Positions 44,446 to 54,139 of a stretch of DNA of 64,000 nt are shown one piece after another; positions within the stretch are counted from its first letter, which is position 1; each line of letters begins with the position of its first letter. The notes under the pieces are model-generated. The model did no database searches. It was not told where the DNA came from and worked only from the letters and a program-made list of their open reading frames with translations. The position numbers and the translations under genes are program-made. The stretch comes from Dactylellina haptotyla. Lineage: Eukaryota; Ascomycota; Orbiliomycetes; Orbiliales; Orbiliaceae. The stretch is taken from contig CM062385.1 of assembly GCA_031310005.1 (NCBI GenBank), positions 3,038,001 through 3,102,000 of the forward strand. Direction: 5' to 3'.

Positions 44446-45926
44446 ATGAGACTCGCTCCATTCCTCACGAATCTGCTGTTGGCAACTGCTACAGCTGCTC
44501 ATCAAGTGATCACACACTTCCTAGTAGATGACATCCGTCAAGACAACGTCCTCCGCCAGCCTGGGACTGTCTCACCCATCACTAACCCAAACAGTGGGGA
44601 CCTGGCTTGCGGGTTCCCACCAGGCAATGGCCAAGGTATGAAGGGTAACATGAGGGCTATCGTCCAACGTATGTATTCCGTCTTCACTGTCGCATTATGT
44701 CGACCAATTAAGAATCTAACATGTCAAAATAGCCGGCTCAAAACTTACATTCGAATGGCACATTAACTGGAGTGGCTCTCTTTCCGGTCCTGACGGGGTC
44801 ACTGATATTTCCCATAAAGGCCCCTGTGCAATCTATATGCGTAAAGTCTCCAACTCTATCACCGCAATCGCCAATGACCCTCGAGAGCCTGGTTGGTTCA
44901 AGATCTGGGAGGATGGCGTCAACCAGAATGGTGTCTTTTGCACCACCCGAATGCGCAATAACGGGGGCTTTTTCAGCGCCAGAATTCCCAAACACTTGGA
45001 GAATGGAGACTACTTGATCCGAGCCGAAACTATCACCCTGAACAATGCTGCTGAACCAAATAACCAACCGCAGTGGTATGTTGGGTAAGTATCATACTCA
45101 CCTGTATATAGCATAGAGTGTTTTCAGTTGCTGATTATTGAAAAGCTGTGCTCAGATTACCCTTAAGGATTCCGAAGCCCCGTTCGTTCAACCAGAAACG
45201 GTCCCTATTCCTGGCGGTGACTATGCAAATTTAAACATGCCCGGCCTTCGCTATAACATCTGGTATCCAGAGCGGGACAGCTTCCCGGATTACGGTCCTG
45301 TTCCCGGCCCTCCTGTGTTCGACGACGGTGGCGATAAGACAGTCCCTCCCGACAAGTCCGCCGTCGATGACCACAAGAAGCACATAGGCACCCAATCGTC
45401 CGATTCACCTGCCCTTACGAGTTTCCTGTCGACTCTCCCAAACGGTTTCTCAACCATACCATGGCCACGGTCCACTGTGCTCACAATGCCTACGGATAAT
45501 ACGCTCACTTCGACTATCACCATCACGACCAATGTGCGAATAATATCGACGGCCACAGTAACGGTCACCTCGACGCTACCCCCAACGGCCAGTCAGACTC
45601 AACTACCCACCGTTCACAGAGTGACCACTAAGACTGTAACCATCGGGATTACGACCACGGTTTATGTTACGCCGAGCCATCCTCCGAGCTATCAAAGTAA
45701 AACCGAAGACGGTCATCATACCAAAACCGTCACTTACACTCGCATCGTGTCTGTTACGAAAGCAGTCCATCCTACTGGTGATAATGAGAAGGAGACGCAG
45801 TCAACTCCTAGCATACAAGAAACAGCTTCAAGGACAATAACTAACTATCCATCTCAAGTACTTGGTACTTCTTTTCAATACAGGCACTGGCATCGACGCC
45901 ACGTTCGGTTGATAAGAAGACGCTGA
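44446..45926 (+). CDS. AA9-like lytic polysaccharide monooxygenase, variant active-site shell
   Basis: AA9 enzymes are secreted copper oxygenases that cleave cellulose and related glucans. Exons 44446-44668, 44733-45084 and 45146-45926 encode 451 residues; both introns (GTATGT and GTAAGT donors) fit family conservation. A signal peptide (residues 1-18, ending TATAA) exposes His19 as N-terminal copper ligand. His102 in DISHKGPC is the second histidine brace ligand, and Tyr190 in QPQWYVGCAQI fits the axial tyrosine with Gln188 two residues before. Cys55 and Cys193 form the usual disulfide; Cys106 and Cys144 may form an extra one. The second-shell His expected in the LRHEIIALH motif is missing: the sequence reads IRAETITLNN. 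The C-terminal 200 residues are Thr/Ser/Val-rich and end in a basic RHWHRRHVRLIRRR; no cellulose-binding module is seen. Confidence 0.85.
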
Positions 45927-46347
45927 GTATTTCCGTGTTCTCGGATGATTATGTTTGTTTACTTGTTTTAAACTCTTATGGTTTCCTTGAACCCGTGTAT
46001 TACGTACGCAAAGTGATTGGCCACTGGGTCCATATTTGAGATTATCATTTTCATTTCCAGCCAGCATCATCAGTTGTTATGGAGTTTTTATTCTACCCGG
46101 GCAGAGTCTAATGTAGTCTAACGTGCTAAATGTTCATCGCTCTACTTGTCACGAATCATCAATTATTATGAATAATATGCATTCGATATCTATATTTATA
46201 TCTAAACACCGACCGCCTTGCCTTTAAATATATAATTAAACGTGTAAAAATGGTAACAGTGAGTAAGCGAGTGAAAAGAAACCAAAGAAAGACAAAGATT
46301 AGGTGTTTTTTTTGTGTTTTTTTTTTTTTTCTTCCTCTTTAAGTTAT
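45927..46347. other. convergent spacer
   Basis: 3'-3' spacer between the AA9-like gene and the ABCA transporter. AT-rich; it ends in a T-run around 46310-46330. No gene. Confidence 0.6.
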
Positions 46348-49300
46348 TTATTTAGAGGACTTCTCCTTGCCGCAAACATTCAAGAAAACTTCTTGTAATG
46401 TTGTACCGTTGATGCTATACTCCAAAATTGCTCCATCGCCCTTGAACTTCTCCATCTCCTTCATCGCACTCGCAAAGGTAACTCCCCTACCTCCCTTCTT
46501 CAACGCGAATCTTATCTGTCCGCTCGATCCTTGAGTGGCGTATTCCTCAACACTATTTCCAAAGACATTGCGGATATATCTCTCGATCATAGTTGCCTGG
46601 CTCTGATCGACTATGGCCCTAACGTGCCAGAAGCCACCGTATTGATCACGCAGGCTGGAAGTGGTTCCCGAAGCCAAGAGTCTCATGGCGATAATAGACA
46701 CACTAGTAGCGAGAGCTTCGACTTCCTCCATGCTGTGTGTAGTAAGAAGGGTAGATCTATCCTTTCCTAACGCCTTGAGGGTCTTCCAGAGAGTTCGTTT
46801 AGAAACGGCATCGAGACCAGTAGACGGTTCGTCGAGGAGTAACACTGGTGGATTTCCGAGTAAGGCGATAGCGACTGAGAGTTTCCGTTTGGTACCACCG
46901 CTGAGCTTCGTGACGCGTTTATCCTTGAAGTCTTGAATTCCCAGTGCCTCCATGGCTAGCTGTGCGTTCTTGGCCGGGTGTGGAACACCGCGGACTTCGG
47001 CGTAGAATTTCAGAGTAGTGAATACAGTGAGATCGTCGGTGGCATCGTCTTGTGGGCAGACACCAGTTTCCGCACGTGCCTCGACAAGGTTGGTTAGGAT
47101 AGATTTGTCGCGGACAAAGATGTCACCGGAATCGGGCTTGAGTTCACCACGGATCATGTTGATAGTGGTCGATTTACCTGCACCGTTGGGTCCGAGGAGC
47201 GCCATGGTTTCGTTCGAGGAGACTGAAAGAGTGACGTCCTGAACGGCTTCGACTCCGTTGAACGATTTATGGACGCCAAAGCATTCGAGGAGCGGCCGCG
47301 TGTCTTCGCTAGTTCTAACACCGGCTTTACCGGCTACGGAACGGAGCTCGACCTCCATGCTATCTCTCGCCCTGGATCGGGTTGGGTTTCGAAGGCGATA
47401 GTAAATGCGAGAGAAAACACTATACTCGAAAGCCATGAGGACACAGACGAGGAAGACAATCTGGAGGATGAGGTTGAGATAGACGCCACCATAAAGGTTG
47501 AATGCGAATTTATTCGGTTCCAGGACGTCACCGAACTCTCCACAGAGTATGGAATACGAATTGGTAGCAAGCATGAAAGCCCGGAACAGGTTTGCGCCTG
47601 GAGATGTGAGCGAAAGGCCGGCGGAGAGTTGGTTGGCCATATCGAATCTGTGGATCGCGGGACCGTATTGTTGAATCAGAATGACTCCAACGAGGTAAAG
47701 GAACAAGAGAAACAAGTGGATAATGGCAGCCATAACGTAGGCGAGTTTGGCCGAGAAGTAGAGGGAGAGAACAAAGCATCCAAGTGTCGTAGCGACACCA
47801 GTCAAGATGATTGCACCGAAGATGTATCCAAGTCCGAAGAACATTTTAGTATACGAACCGACTGAAAGGATCGCGTACATGACAATCGCTACCAACAGAA
47901 TAAGCTGGAGTTCAAAGAGCATGTAGGCGGACCATAAACTGATAGGTCTAACGCCATTGCTGTACTGGAGGGCCCGAGTACGTTGGACTCTCTCGTAGGT
48001 TGGATAAATGATACAGGCTGTGAATCCACAAATTGTCGCCATAGCGAAGAAGAGGGAAAAGCCGATCGCCAAGAAATCAGTTTCCTTTCCCACACCTCGC
48101 AGCTTTCGGATCGCAGCTCGTATTGTGGGTCCCTTGTTGTTCTTGCTGAGGATGTTGCTAACTACGGAAAGAGTGTCAACTCCGTAAAAGGTAGCACCAT
48201 CATAACTTAAATCTATAACGCTGTTTGATAGGGCGATTATTGGTGTCTGGCCTTGAGGAGCCCAGATTCCGATTTGTTTCGAGTTTCCAGAGCCTCCCAG
48301 GGAGAGTGTCTTTGTATAGTTATCCTGGTTATTAACGTATAATAAGCTATTGGAAAGAGGAGGGGCCGGGCTGCCATCATAAGAGTAGGTGGTGACATCC
48401 GGGAATATGTTGTCCAAGAGCTTATAGTTATCACTTCCGTTCTTGAATTCTGCTTGAGGACCAACAACCAATTGGTCTTGGATATACATGTGGTTCACAC
48501 GACCAGAAAATAAAGGTTCGTAGAATGGAGGATAGTCGGAAATCGGTGTGTCGTAGTAGTTTGCCGTTTTCGTGGCCGTAGCTGCCGAGGCTGTGGGAGT
48601 TGGTTGACGTGTCGCAGCTTGCGAACGAGAGAGTGCCGCGCTGCTGTTTATATCCGAAGATTCGCTCTGGAATTGCGCTACCTGGTATGCGCAATCGTGA
48701 ACGCCACCGGTAAACTTCTTATTCTCACCCGATCCTCCGCCAGTCATTAGGGCCACGGTGACGGCGATAGGAATCGCTAGGGTAATTATAATGGATAACC
48801 AGTTGTGCGGCAGGACGCTATATCGTTTCTTAAACAGAACCCAGATTTGTCGGAATTTGCTGATAGGACGGCCTTGGTCCAGCTGTCGGGCAGGGTTTTC
48901 GAGAGTAGATTGGGCGCCTTCTTCGGCGCCTTCTGATTCCTCTCTTTCCTCATCGAGAGATTCACCGTTGGCAACTTTAAGAAAGACTTGTTCGAGAGTA
49001 GGGAAAGCCACTTCGTACTTGCCGACACCAGTTCCTACATCGGCTTTCTCAAGTTCCTCGAGCCTCTGAGCCGCTTCACTTGATGTCTTCGCGTGTCCGA
49101 CCCTGTTTGTCAAAGTGTGGTCGTCATAGATGGAGTATCCGTCACCGTACTGCGCCTTCAGAGCGGTACCAGATCCTTCCACAACGAGTTGCCCCTTGCG
49201 AATGATTACAATATAGTCTGACAATATATCCGCCTCGTCAAGAAAGTGGGTGGTCAGGAGAATGGTGCGGTGAGCGACGCCTTGTTGGATAATTTGCCAG

Positions 49301-51258
49301 ATGTTCTGTCGAGATAGAGGGTCGACACCGCTACTCGCTTCGTCGATGCAGATGATTTTAGAGCCGCCAATGAAAGCTATTGCCAGTTGGAGTTTTCGCT
49401 TCTGGCCACCGCTGAGATTGAAAGCTTTGCCGTCTATCTTTTCGATCAGGTCACACTCGCGAACCATCGCTTCAACCATAGCATCCCGCTCAGCCTTCGG
49501 CATCTTGCGACCCTTGATCTCGAGCCAAATTTGGACATGCTCGCGGACAGTAAGTTGGGGCCAGATGACATTGTGCTGTGGGCAGTATCCGAGCTCAGTG
49601 CGGTCACAACCAAGTTCCATACCACTACCTTTGTCAGCTTTGATGACGCCGCCGATACATTTCAGAGTCGTCGTTTTGCCGCCACCATTGGGTCCAAGAA
49701 GGCATACGACTTGTCCAGCTTTAACCTCCATGCTCAAATCGTTGACAGCCTTGTTTTTCTTGAACGTCTTTTTGAGACCTGTAATTCTCATTGCGAGTCC
49801 TGTTTCGGGTGCCAGGCGCTTGACTATGTAGGGGACGTGCCAGAGGGAAAAGTGGGATCCGACAGCGAGGGCGAGGTAGAGCGGGATTTGGATAAGGAAA
49901 AAGATGATGTACAGGTATGGTTCCATGGAAGGATAATCCGTCAGAATTTTCAAATCAGCTGCAGAACGAGAGGGTCGATACCCGAGAGTGATTGTCTCCA
50001 AGCGCCCAAGGTCCCCGATGAGTGAGGCGTATGCGAAAGGTGGGAAGACAGCCGCGAGGCCCGTCCTTGTTGTTTGGTCAGACGGATTTGGGTCACCCAT
50101 ATACTTGAAGAAAATCATAGCCAAGGCGAGAGTAACGATGGCAGCAACTGGACTAGAGAAGTGCCCCTTGGTGAACGGTGTCTGGAGGAAGAGACACATG
50201 GAAAGCGTCGCAGTGCCAGCCAAAAGCTGGAACAAAACCAAGAACCCAGCGTTTGTGGAGGGGAACAGGACAACGCCCACGATGATACCAGTGAAGATCC
50301 AGGTCGGGACGTATAGTATCCAGAACGAAGAAAAGTATGAGACAATCTGAGGCGTTTGCCTGCATCCCTGGGTGGTTAGGAGTTCTGTAACGCCGCTCTC
50401 CCTCTCGCGTGTGAGAAATCCGCAAACATGGAACACCATCTCAATAAATATGAGGAAGAAGAATGGTGCCAACAGTGCCGTAAGAATAAAATAATACTGG
50501 TTGGGATTTGGTGTGCCTACCTCTCCACTCGATGTTTTCGAATTGGAGCTGTCACGAGAGCTAGAGTAGTAGTTGTAATAATAGCTGGTATCCTCGCTAT
50601 AACTTTGTTCTTGAACCACAGTGCTTTCGGGAAGATTTGCGATAGCGGAATCCATAGCAAACTGAACTGGTAGGACCCGGTCCTGCGTGACAGATTTGTG
50701 TGATCTCCAATCCACGCTTCCAGCCAAGTCGGCGGGGTTGTTGGCGATTATATAGTCAACAAAGCTGCCGTTAGCTTTGTTAAAGATTATTGTAGAGAAA
50801 CATTCGCTCGCACCGGCCAAGTTGACTTGGCATTCTTTGAGGATATCGGCTGGGTTATCGACACGGACGACATTGGAAACTTTAGTCCTAGACATAAATC
50901 TGTCGATGATCGGGTTGACCTGGCTTCCCAGTCCATTTGTTGCAAATACAATTTTTGTGTCTTCGTGATTCTCCATCGCTGCTGCCATAGACTTGATAGG
51001 TCTCAGATCAGAGACACCGCCAGTGTCGGGACCGAATCCACCACTTGAGCCAACATGCTTAAATTCGGTGAGGATCAAAGCGACAACTATCGGGGCCAAG
51101 AGAACTCTGAAGAGTAGAACCAGCGGTCGCCTGAGAAAAAGTTTCAGGTTTTTATGACATAGAGCAATTACCTGGCGCTGGTAGATCGCCATTGTGCCCT
51201 CCTGTTGCCGTAGAGCACGAAGCTCAGGATCGTAGTACTCTTCCTCCGCTTTCGCCAT
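46348..51258 (-). CDS. ABCA-family full-size ABC transporter
   Basis: ABCA transporters move lipids or related compounds across membranes. Single exon of 1636 residues from the ATG at 51258 (MAKAEEEYYDPEL). An ATG 21 codons upstream (51321) is in frame, but a TATA box at 51361-51368 would leave almost no leader for it, and the 51258 context (AAAATGG) is better. The layout is TM1 with a large extracytoplasmic loop, five more helices, NBD1 (about 480-710: LLGPNGGGKTTTL, LSGGQKRKL, CIDEASSGVDP), a linker, the second membrane half with another large loop, and NBD2 (about 1320-1560: LLGPNGAGKSTT, LSGGTKRKL, LLLDEPSTGLDA). Both halves keep the catalytic Glu. NBD1 has Gly for Ala in Walker A and EASSG for EPTSG. 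ABCA proteins are absent from budding yeast. Confidence 0.92.
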   Translation of the reverse strand: MAKAEEEYYDPELRALRQQEGTMAIYQRQVIALCHKNLKLFLRRPLVLLFRVLLAPIVVALILTEFKHVGSSGGFGPDTGGVSDLRPIKSMAAAMENHEDTKIVFATNGLGSQVNPIIDRFMSRTKVSNVVRVDNPADILKECQVNLAGASECFSTIIFNKANGSFVDYIIANNPADLAGSVDWRSHKSVTQDRVLPVQFAMDSAIANLPESTVVQEQSYSEDTSYYYNYYSSSRDSSNSKTSSGEVGTPNPNQYYFILTALLAPFFFLIFIEMVFHVCGFLTRERESGVTELLTTQGCRQTPQIVSYFSSFWILYVPTWIFTGIIVGVVLFPSTNAGFLVLFQLLAGTATLSMCLFLQTPFTKGHFSSPVAAIVTLALAMIFFKYMGDPNPSDQTTRTGLAAVFPPFAYASLIGDLGRLETITLGYRPSRSAADLKILTDYPSMEPYLYIIFFLIQIPLYLALAVGSHFSLWHVPYIVKRLAPETGLAMRITGLKKTFKKNKAVNDLSMEVKAGQVVCLLGPNGGGKTTTLKCIGGVIKADKGSGMELGCDRTELGYCPQHNVIWPQLTVREHVQIWLEIKGRKMPKAERDAMVEAMVRECDLIEKIDGKAFNLSGGQKRKLQLAIAFIGGSKIICIDEASSGVDPLSRQNIWQIIQQGVAHRTILLTTHFLDEADILSDYIVIIRKGQLVVEGSGTALKAQYGDGYSIYDDHTLTNRVGHAKTSSEAAQRLEELEKADVGTGVGKYEVAFPTLEQVFLKVANGESLDEEREESEGAEEGAQSTLENPARQLDQGRPISKFRQIWVLFKKRYSVLPHNWLSIIITLAIPIAVTVALMTGGGSGENKKFTGGVHDCAYQVAQFQSESSDINSSAALSRSQAATRQPTPTASAATATKTANYYDTPISDYPPFYEPLFSGRVNHMYIQDQLVVGPQAEFKNGSDNYKLLDNIFPDVTTYSYDGSPAPPLSNSLLYVNNQDNYTKTLSLGGSGNSKQIGIWAPQGQTPIIALSNSVIDLSYDGATFYGVDTLSVVSNILSKNNKGPTIRAAIRKLRGVGKETDFLAIGFSLFFAMATICGFTACIIYPTYERVQRTRALQYSNGVRPISLWSAYMLFELQLILLVAIVMYAILSVGSYTKMFFGLGYIFGAIILTGVATTLGCFVLSLYFSAKLAYVMAAIIHLFLLFLYLVGVILIQQYGPAIHRFDMANQLSAGLSLTSPGANLFRAFMLATNSYSILCGEFGDVLEPNKFAFNLYGGVYLNLILQIVFLVCVLMAFEYSVFSRIYYRLRNPTRSRARDSMEVELRSVAGKAGVRTSEDTRPLLECFGVHKSFNGVEAVQDVTLSVSSNETMALLGPNGAGKSTTINMIRGELKPDSGDIFVRDKSILTNLVEARAETGVCPQDDATDDLTVFTTLKFYAEVRGVPHPAKNAQLAMEALGIQDFKDKRVTKLSGGTKRKLSVAIALLGNPPVLLLDEPSTGLDAVSKRTLWKTLKALGKDRSTLLTTHSMEEVEALATSVSIIAMRLLASGTTSSLRDQYGGFWHVRAIVDQSQATMIERYIRNVFGNSVEEYATQGSSGQIRFALKKGGRGVTFASAMKEMEKFKGDGAILEYSINGTTLQEVFLNVCGKEKSSK

Positions 51259-51360
51259 TTTCCGTAAAGTAAAAATGTGTATTAAAACCGCGAGGGGTGA
51301 AAACTTAAACAAACGATCCATCAGTAAATAATTTTAGCCAAAGACAAAGAACAAAATAGG

Positions 51361-51368
51361 TTTATATA
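51361..51368 (-). promoter_or_regulatory. TATA box of the ABCA gene
   Basis: Minus strand TATATAAA, about 105 bases before the ATG at 51258 but only 40 before the one at 51321. It supports the downstream start. Confidence 0.5.
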
Positions 51369-54139
51369 AGGGTATCGTGGGCTATAGTGGAGTTGAGCGC
51401 TAAATTGCCCCCAGTCGCCACCAAAGAACTAAAGAGGAAACAACACCACAATAAAGTTTATTGAATCGGGATTTAAGCGTGTGGGGTCCTCGAATTGGGG
51501 GGTGTTACGGGATCGAGTTGCTAGAAAAAAATAGCATACACGAGTAGACTGGTTGGCTTGAATAATTGAAACTTCGAAGGCGAAACAGGAACTTTCGAAG
51601 CTATCCAATGTAACCTTAAAAGGCCGTGTGCTGCATAGAGCTATTTAAACGGTCTAGAGTAGGAGTCTAGCGCGCCTTCTGGCCTATCGAAGACCAGCGA
51701 AAGGAAATTCAGGAGCAACTCTCGAAGGGGCAAAGGAGCCGCAGCGCAGAGCAGCGAGCGCAAACAAGGACCAAGCTTGACTTACCTGCTGAGGCTTAGA
51801 GAATGTTGTTAATAAAGGAAAATGAAGAACAGAAGAGAAACAAAAAAAAAAAAAGCGATTGTGGTTTTTGCCTATTCAAGGCTTCCTGCCATAGAATATC
51901 GATATCCTTCACAGAGAAACTGTCGGTTTGTGTTGCTGCGCGTTGTGGGCGTGGTCAAGTCGATCGATTTTGGGTCGCGAGAGATAGCCCCTTTTGTTGG
52001 TCGACCCAGAAATGGGCAATAGGGTGGTGATGGAAGGGCTATCGACACCTTTCAGGGCGGCGGGCTTCCGACGAACTATATACAAACGGCAAAGATCACT
52101 TTCGGCATATATCTCTGTTATAGGGTGGTGCAAATCAAGCGCTCAGGATTTACTCAAGGTACACCAAGGCTATAATCTGGCTTGCTGCGCAGAGAGTTTT
52201 AAAATGGGCCCGACACACCGACGGACGGGACCAGCGTACCAGGTTGTGTCAGTCACAGACGACCTAACAAATCGAGCATTCGGGCATTACCCATCACTTC
52301 TAGAAAGTCAGTTCGTCGCCAAGATGCAGACACTGCGTTCGGTGACGCGTTTTCCTTTGCGACGGGCTTTCCTAGGGTACCATGGCCATCCAATCCCATA
52401 TTTGGATATCAGCGATGTAACACTGCCTTCCACCGCAATTTGGCGGTCTCGTATTCATTTTGTTTGTTTGGGCTGCCGCATGAAATAAAGTGTTTCGTGC
52501 GCTAAGTGGGCCTTGCCTGCTTCCGACCAAGCGATAAAAGGTACCTTTCGCTTGGCGAAGGTTTAAGCATCACCCAAGGAGGCGCAGCTTACTTGATCAC
52601 GCCGGGGTGCTTGTGCTTTCTGGCCTTTGGAGATTCGGTGTTAGGTAACATTCCTCCCATTTGAGGCCAAGAAACGAGGAGAATTTCGTGATTAGTTTGG
52701 ATGACTCGCTGGCAAAGTTGATGGGCACTCTGCATATGATCATCTCCTACCAAGACTATAGCATAATAACCTCAACTGGCGATGGCCCTCGCGAATAATA
52801 ATATCGTAAGAGCAGACGAGGCTCTTGTTCGTAGCTGCCTTGATCAGTAAATTAATTCGTAAACCACTGATGACATATTCAAATACACTGCCCGATACAG
52901 ATCCTAGCAGTAACAGTCAGTATATGTGTATATACACCAATTGCAGACAACCAAATAAACAACTTACTATGCCTTTGGACCCTCGTACCTCTATAGCTCT
53001 GCAATCGAAAAAAAAAAAGAGTCATCTTGTTGTATCTTGCAACCCGCCAATGCCTGGATATTCGGCATCTTCTAGGGCGCAAAGTGGGTCGACAGGTGCG
53101 TCTATACGCGTATAGATATCGATACTCACCAACAAGCAACAACATTGACACCACTTTTCTTAGCAACATTATCCGTTTCGTTTCATCCTTTATCACACGC
53201 TTGTTAAACAGATTACCCGAGCGGATAGTTTAAGCTCACCTCAAAGCTTACGTGTTCCAAACCACGGTAGTGGAGCAGAATATGGGGCTGGTTCCAATAT
53301 ACAACAATGTTTTACAAGTAGAACATTCGAACAGGATCAGCTACGCCGTCCAGGCTTCGGCCAAGTGCGATGTGAGGGCAAAGTATAATAAATTTACAAC
53401 GCCTCTTAAAACGGATATATACCAGTATATGTGGAGCCCGTCGATAAATTGGATCTCAGTTGAGAGGACTGTTGGGCAGACTCCAAGGTGAACTTGGAAA
53501 AAACACAACTGACATTGTTTGAATATATAAACGCCCTACTCTCTAATTTCCCATCTCCTTGGCAGGGAAATGTGTATACGCAGTCAACATGGCTGAATAT
53601 TAATTTGCTGAAGACGGATCTATAACCATTCACAGGCTTGATTGTAGCCTGAATAGCGGCTTGAGATACCAACTCGACGCAGGGGAAACGGGGGCGGCTA
53701 TGCAGATGATACTCGGATGGCTTCGCTTGTAGCATATGACATAGGAGCGAAAATCACCGTCTCTCAGGGCCAGTTGATCGATTTACAAGGGAACAGTCTG
53801 TTGTATACTGAGAAATGTAGACAAATTATTGGAAAATAAAGAGATTTCACGATTAGGGAAACCAAATGATCTCAACGTTCTTGACGAGCTACTCTAGTAA
53901 GATGGTAACGGAGGATGTACGCTCCAAGATAAACATTCGTTTGGAGCGACTCTACCAAACAGAGGAAACCTAGTCTCAAAGCCAGACGGGGCAGTTTTGG
54001 GGGAACCCTAATTGGAATAATCAGAAACTTCTACATGAAATTTCAGAGACCTGTCTTACAATATCTTTAGTCTCTTAAACAGCATTCTCATTCATGATTC
54101 TATTAAATTATTCGGAAGACAAGACTATTTATTATATGA
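51369..54139. other. 2.8-kb intergenic region
   Basis: Lies between the ABCA promoter and the 3' end of the membrane-protein gene. Short frames only (the longest about 160 codons, 51994-52488, starts at a non-ATG codon and shows no family). An A-run is found near 51844. No mobile element ends seen. Confidence 0.5.

Noticed and set aside
51994-52488. 164-codon plus-strand frame between ABCA and the membrane protein
   Set aside because: Non-ATG start, no domain, no splice or promoter support.
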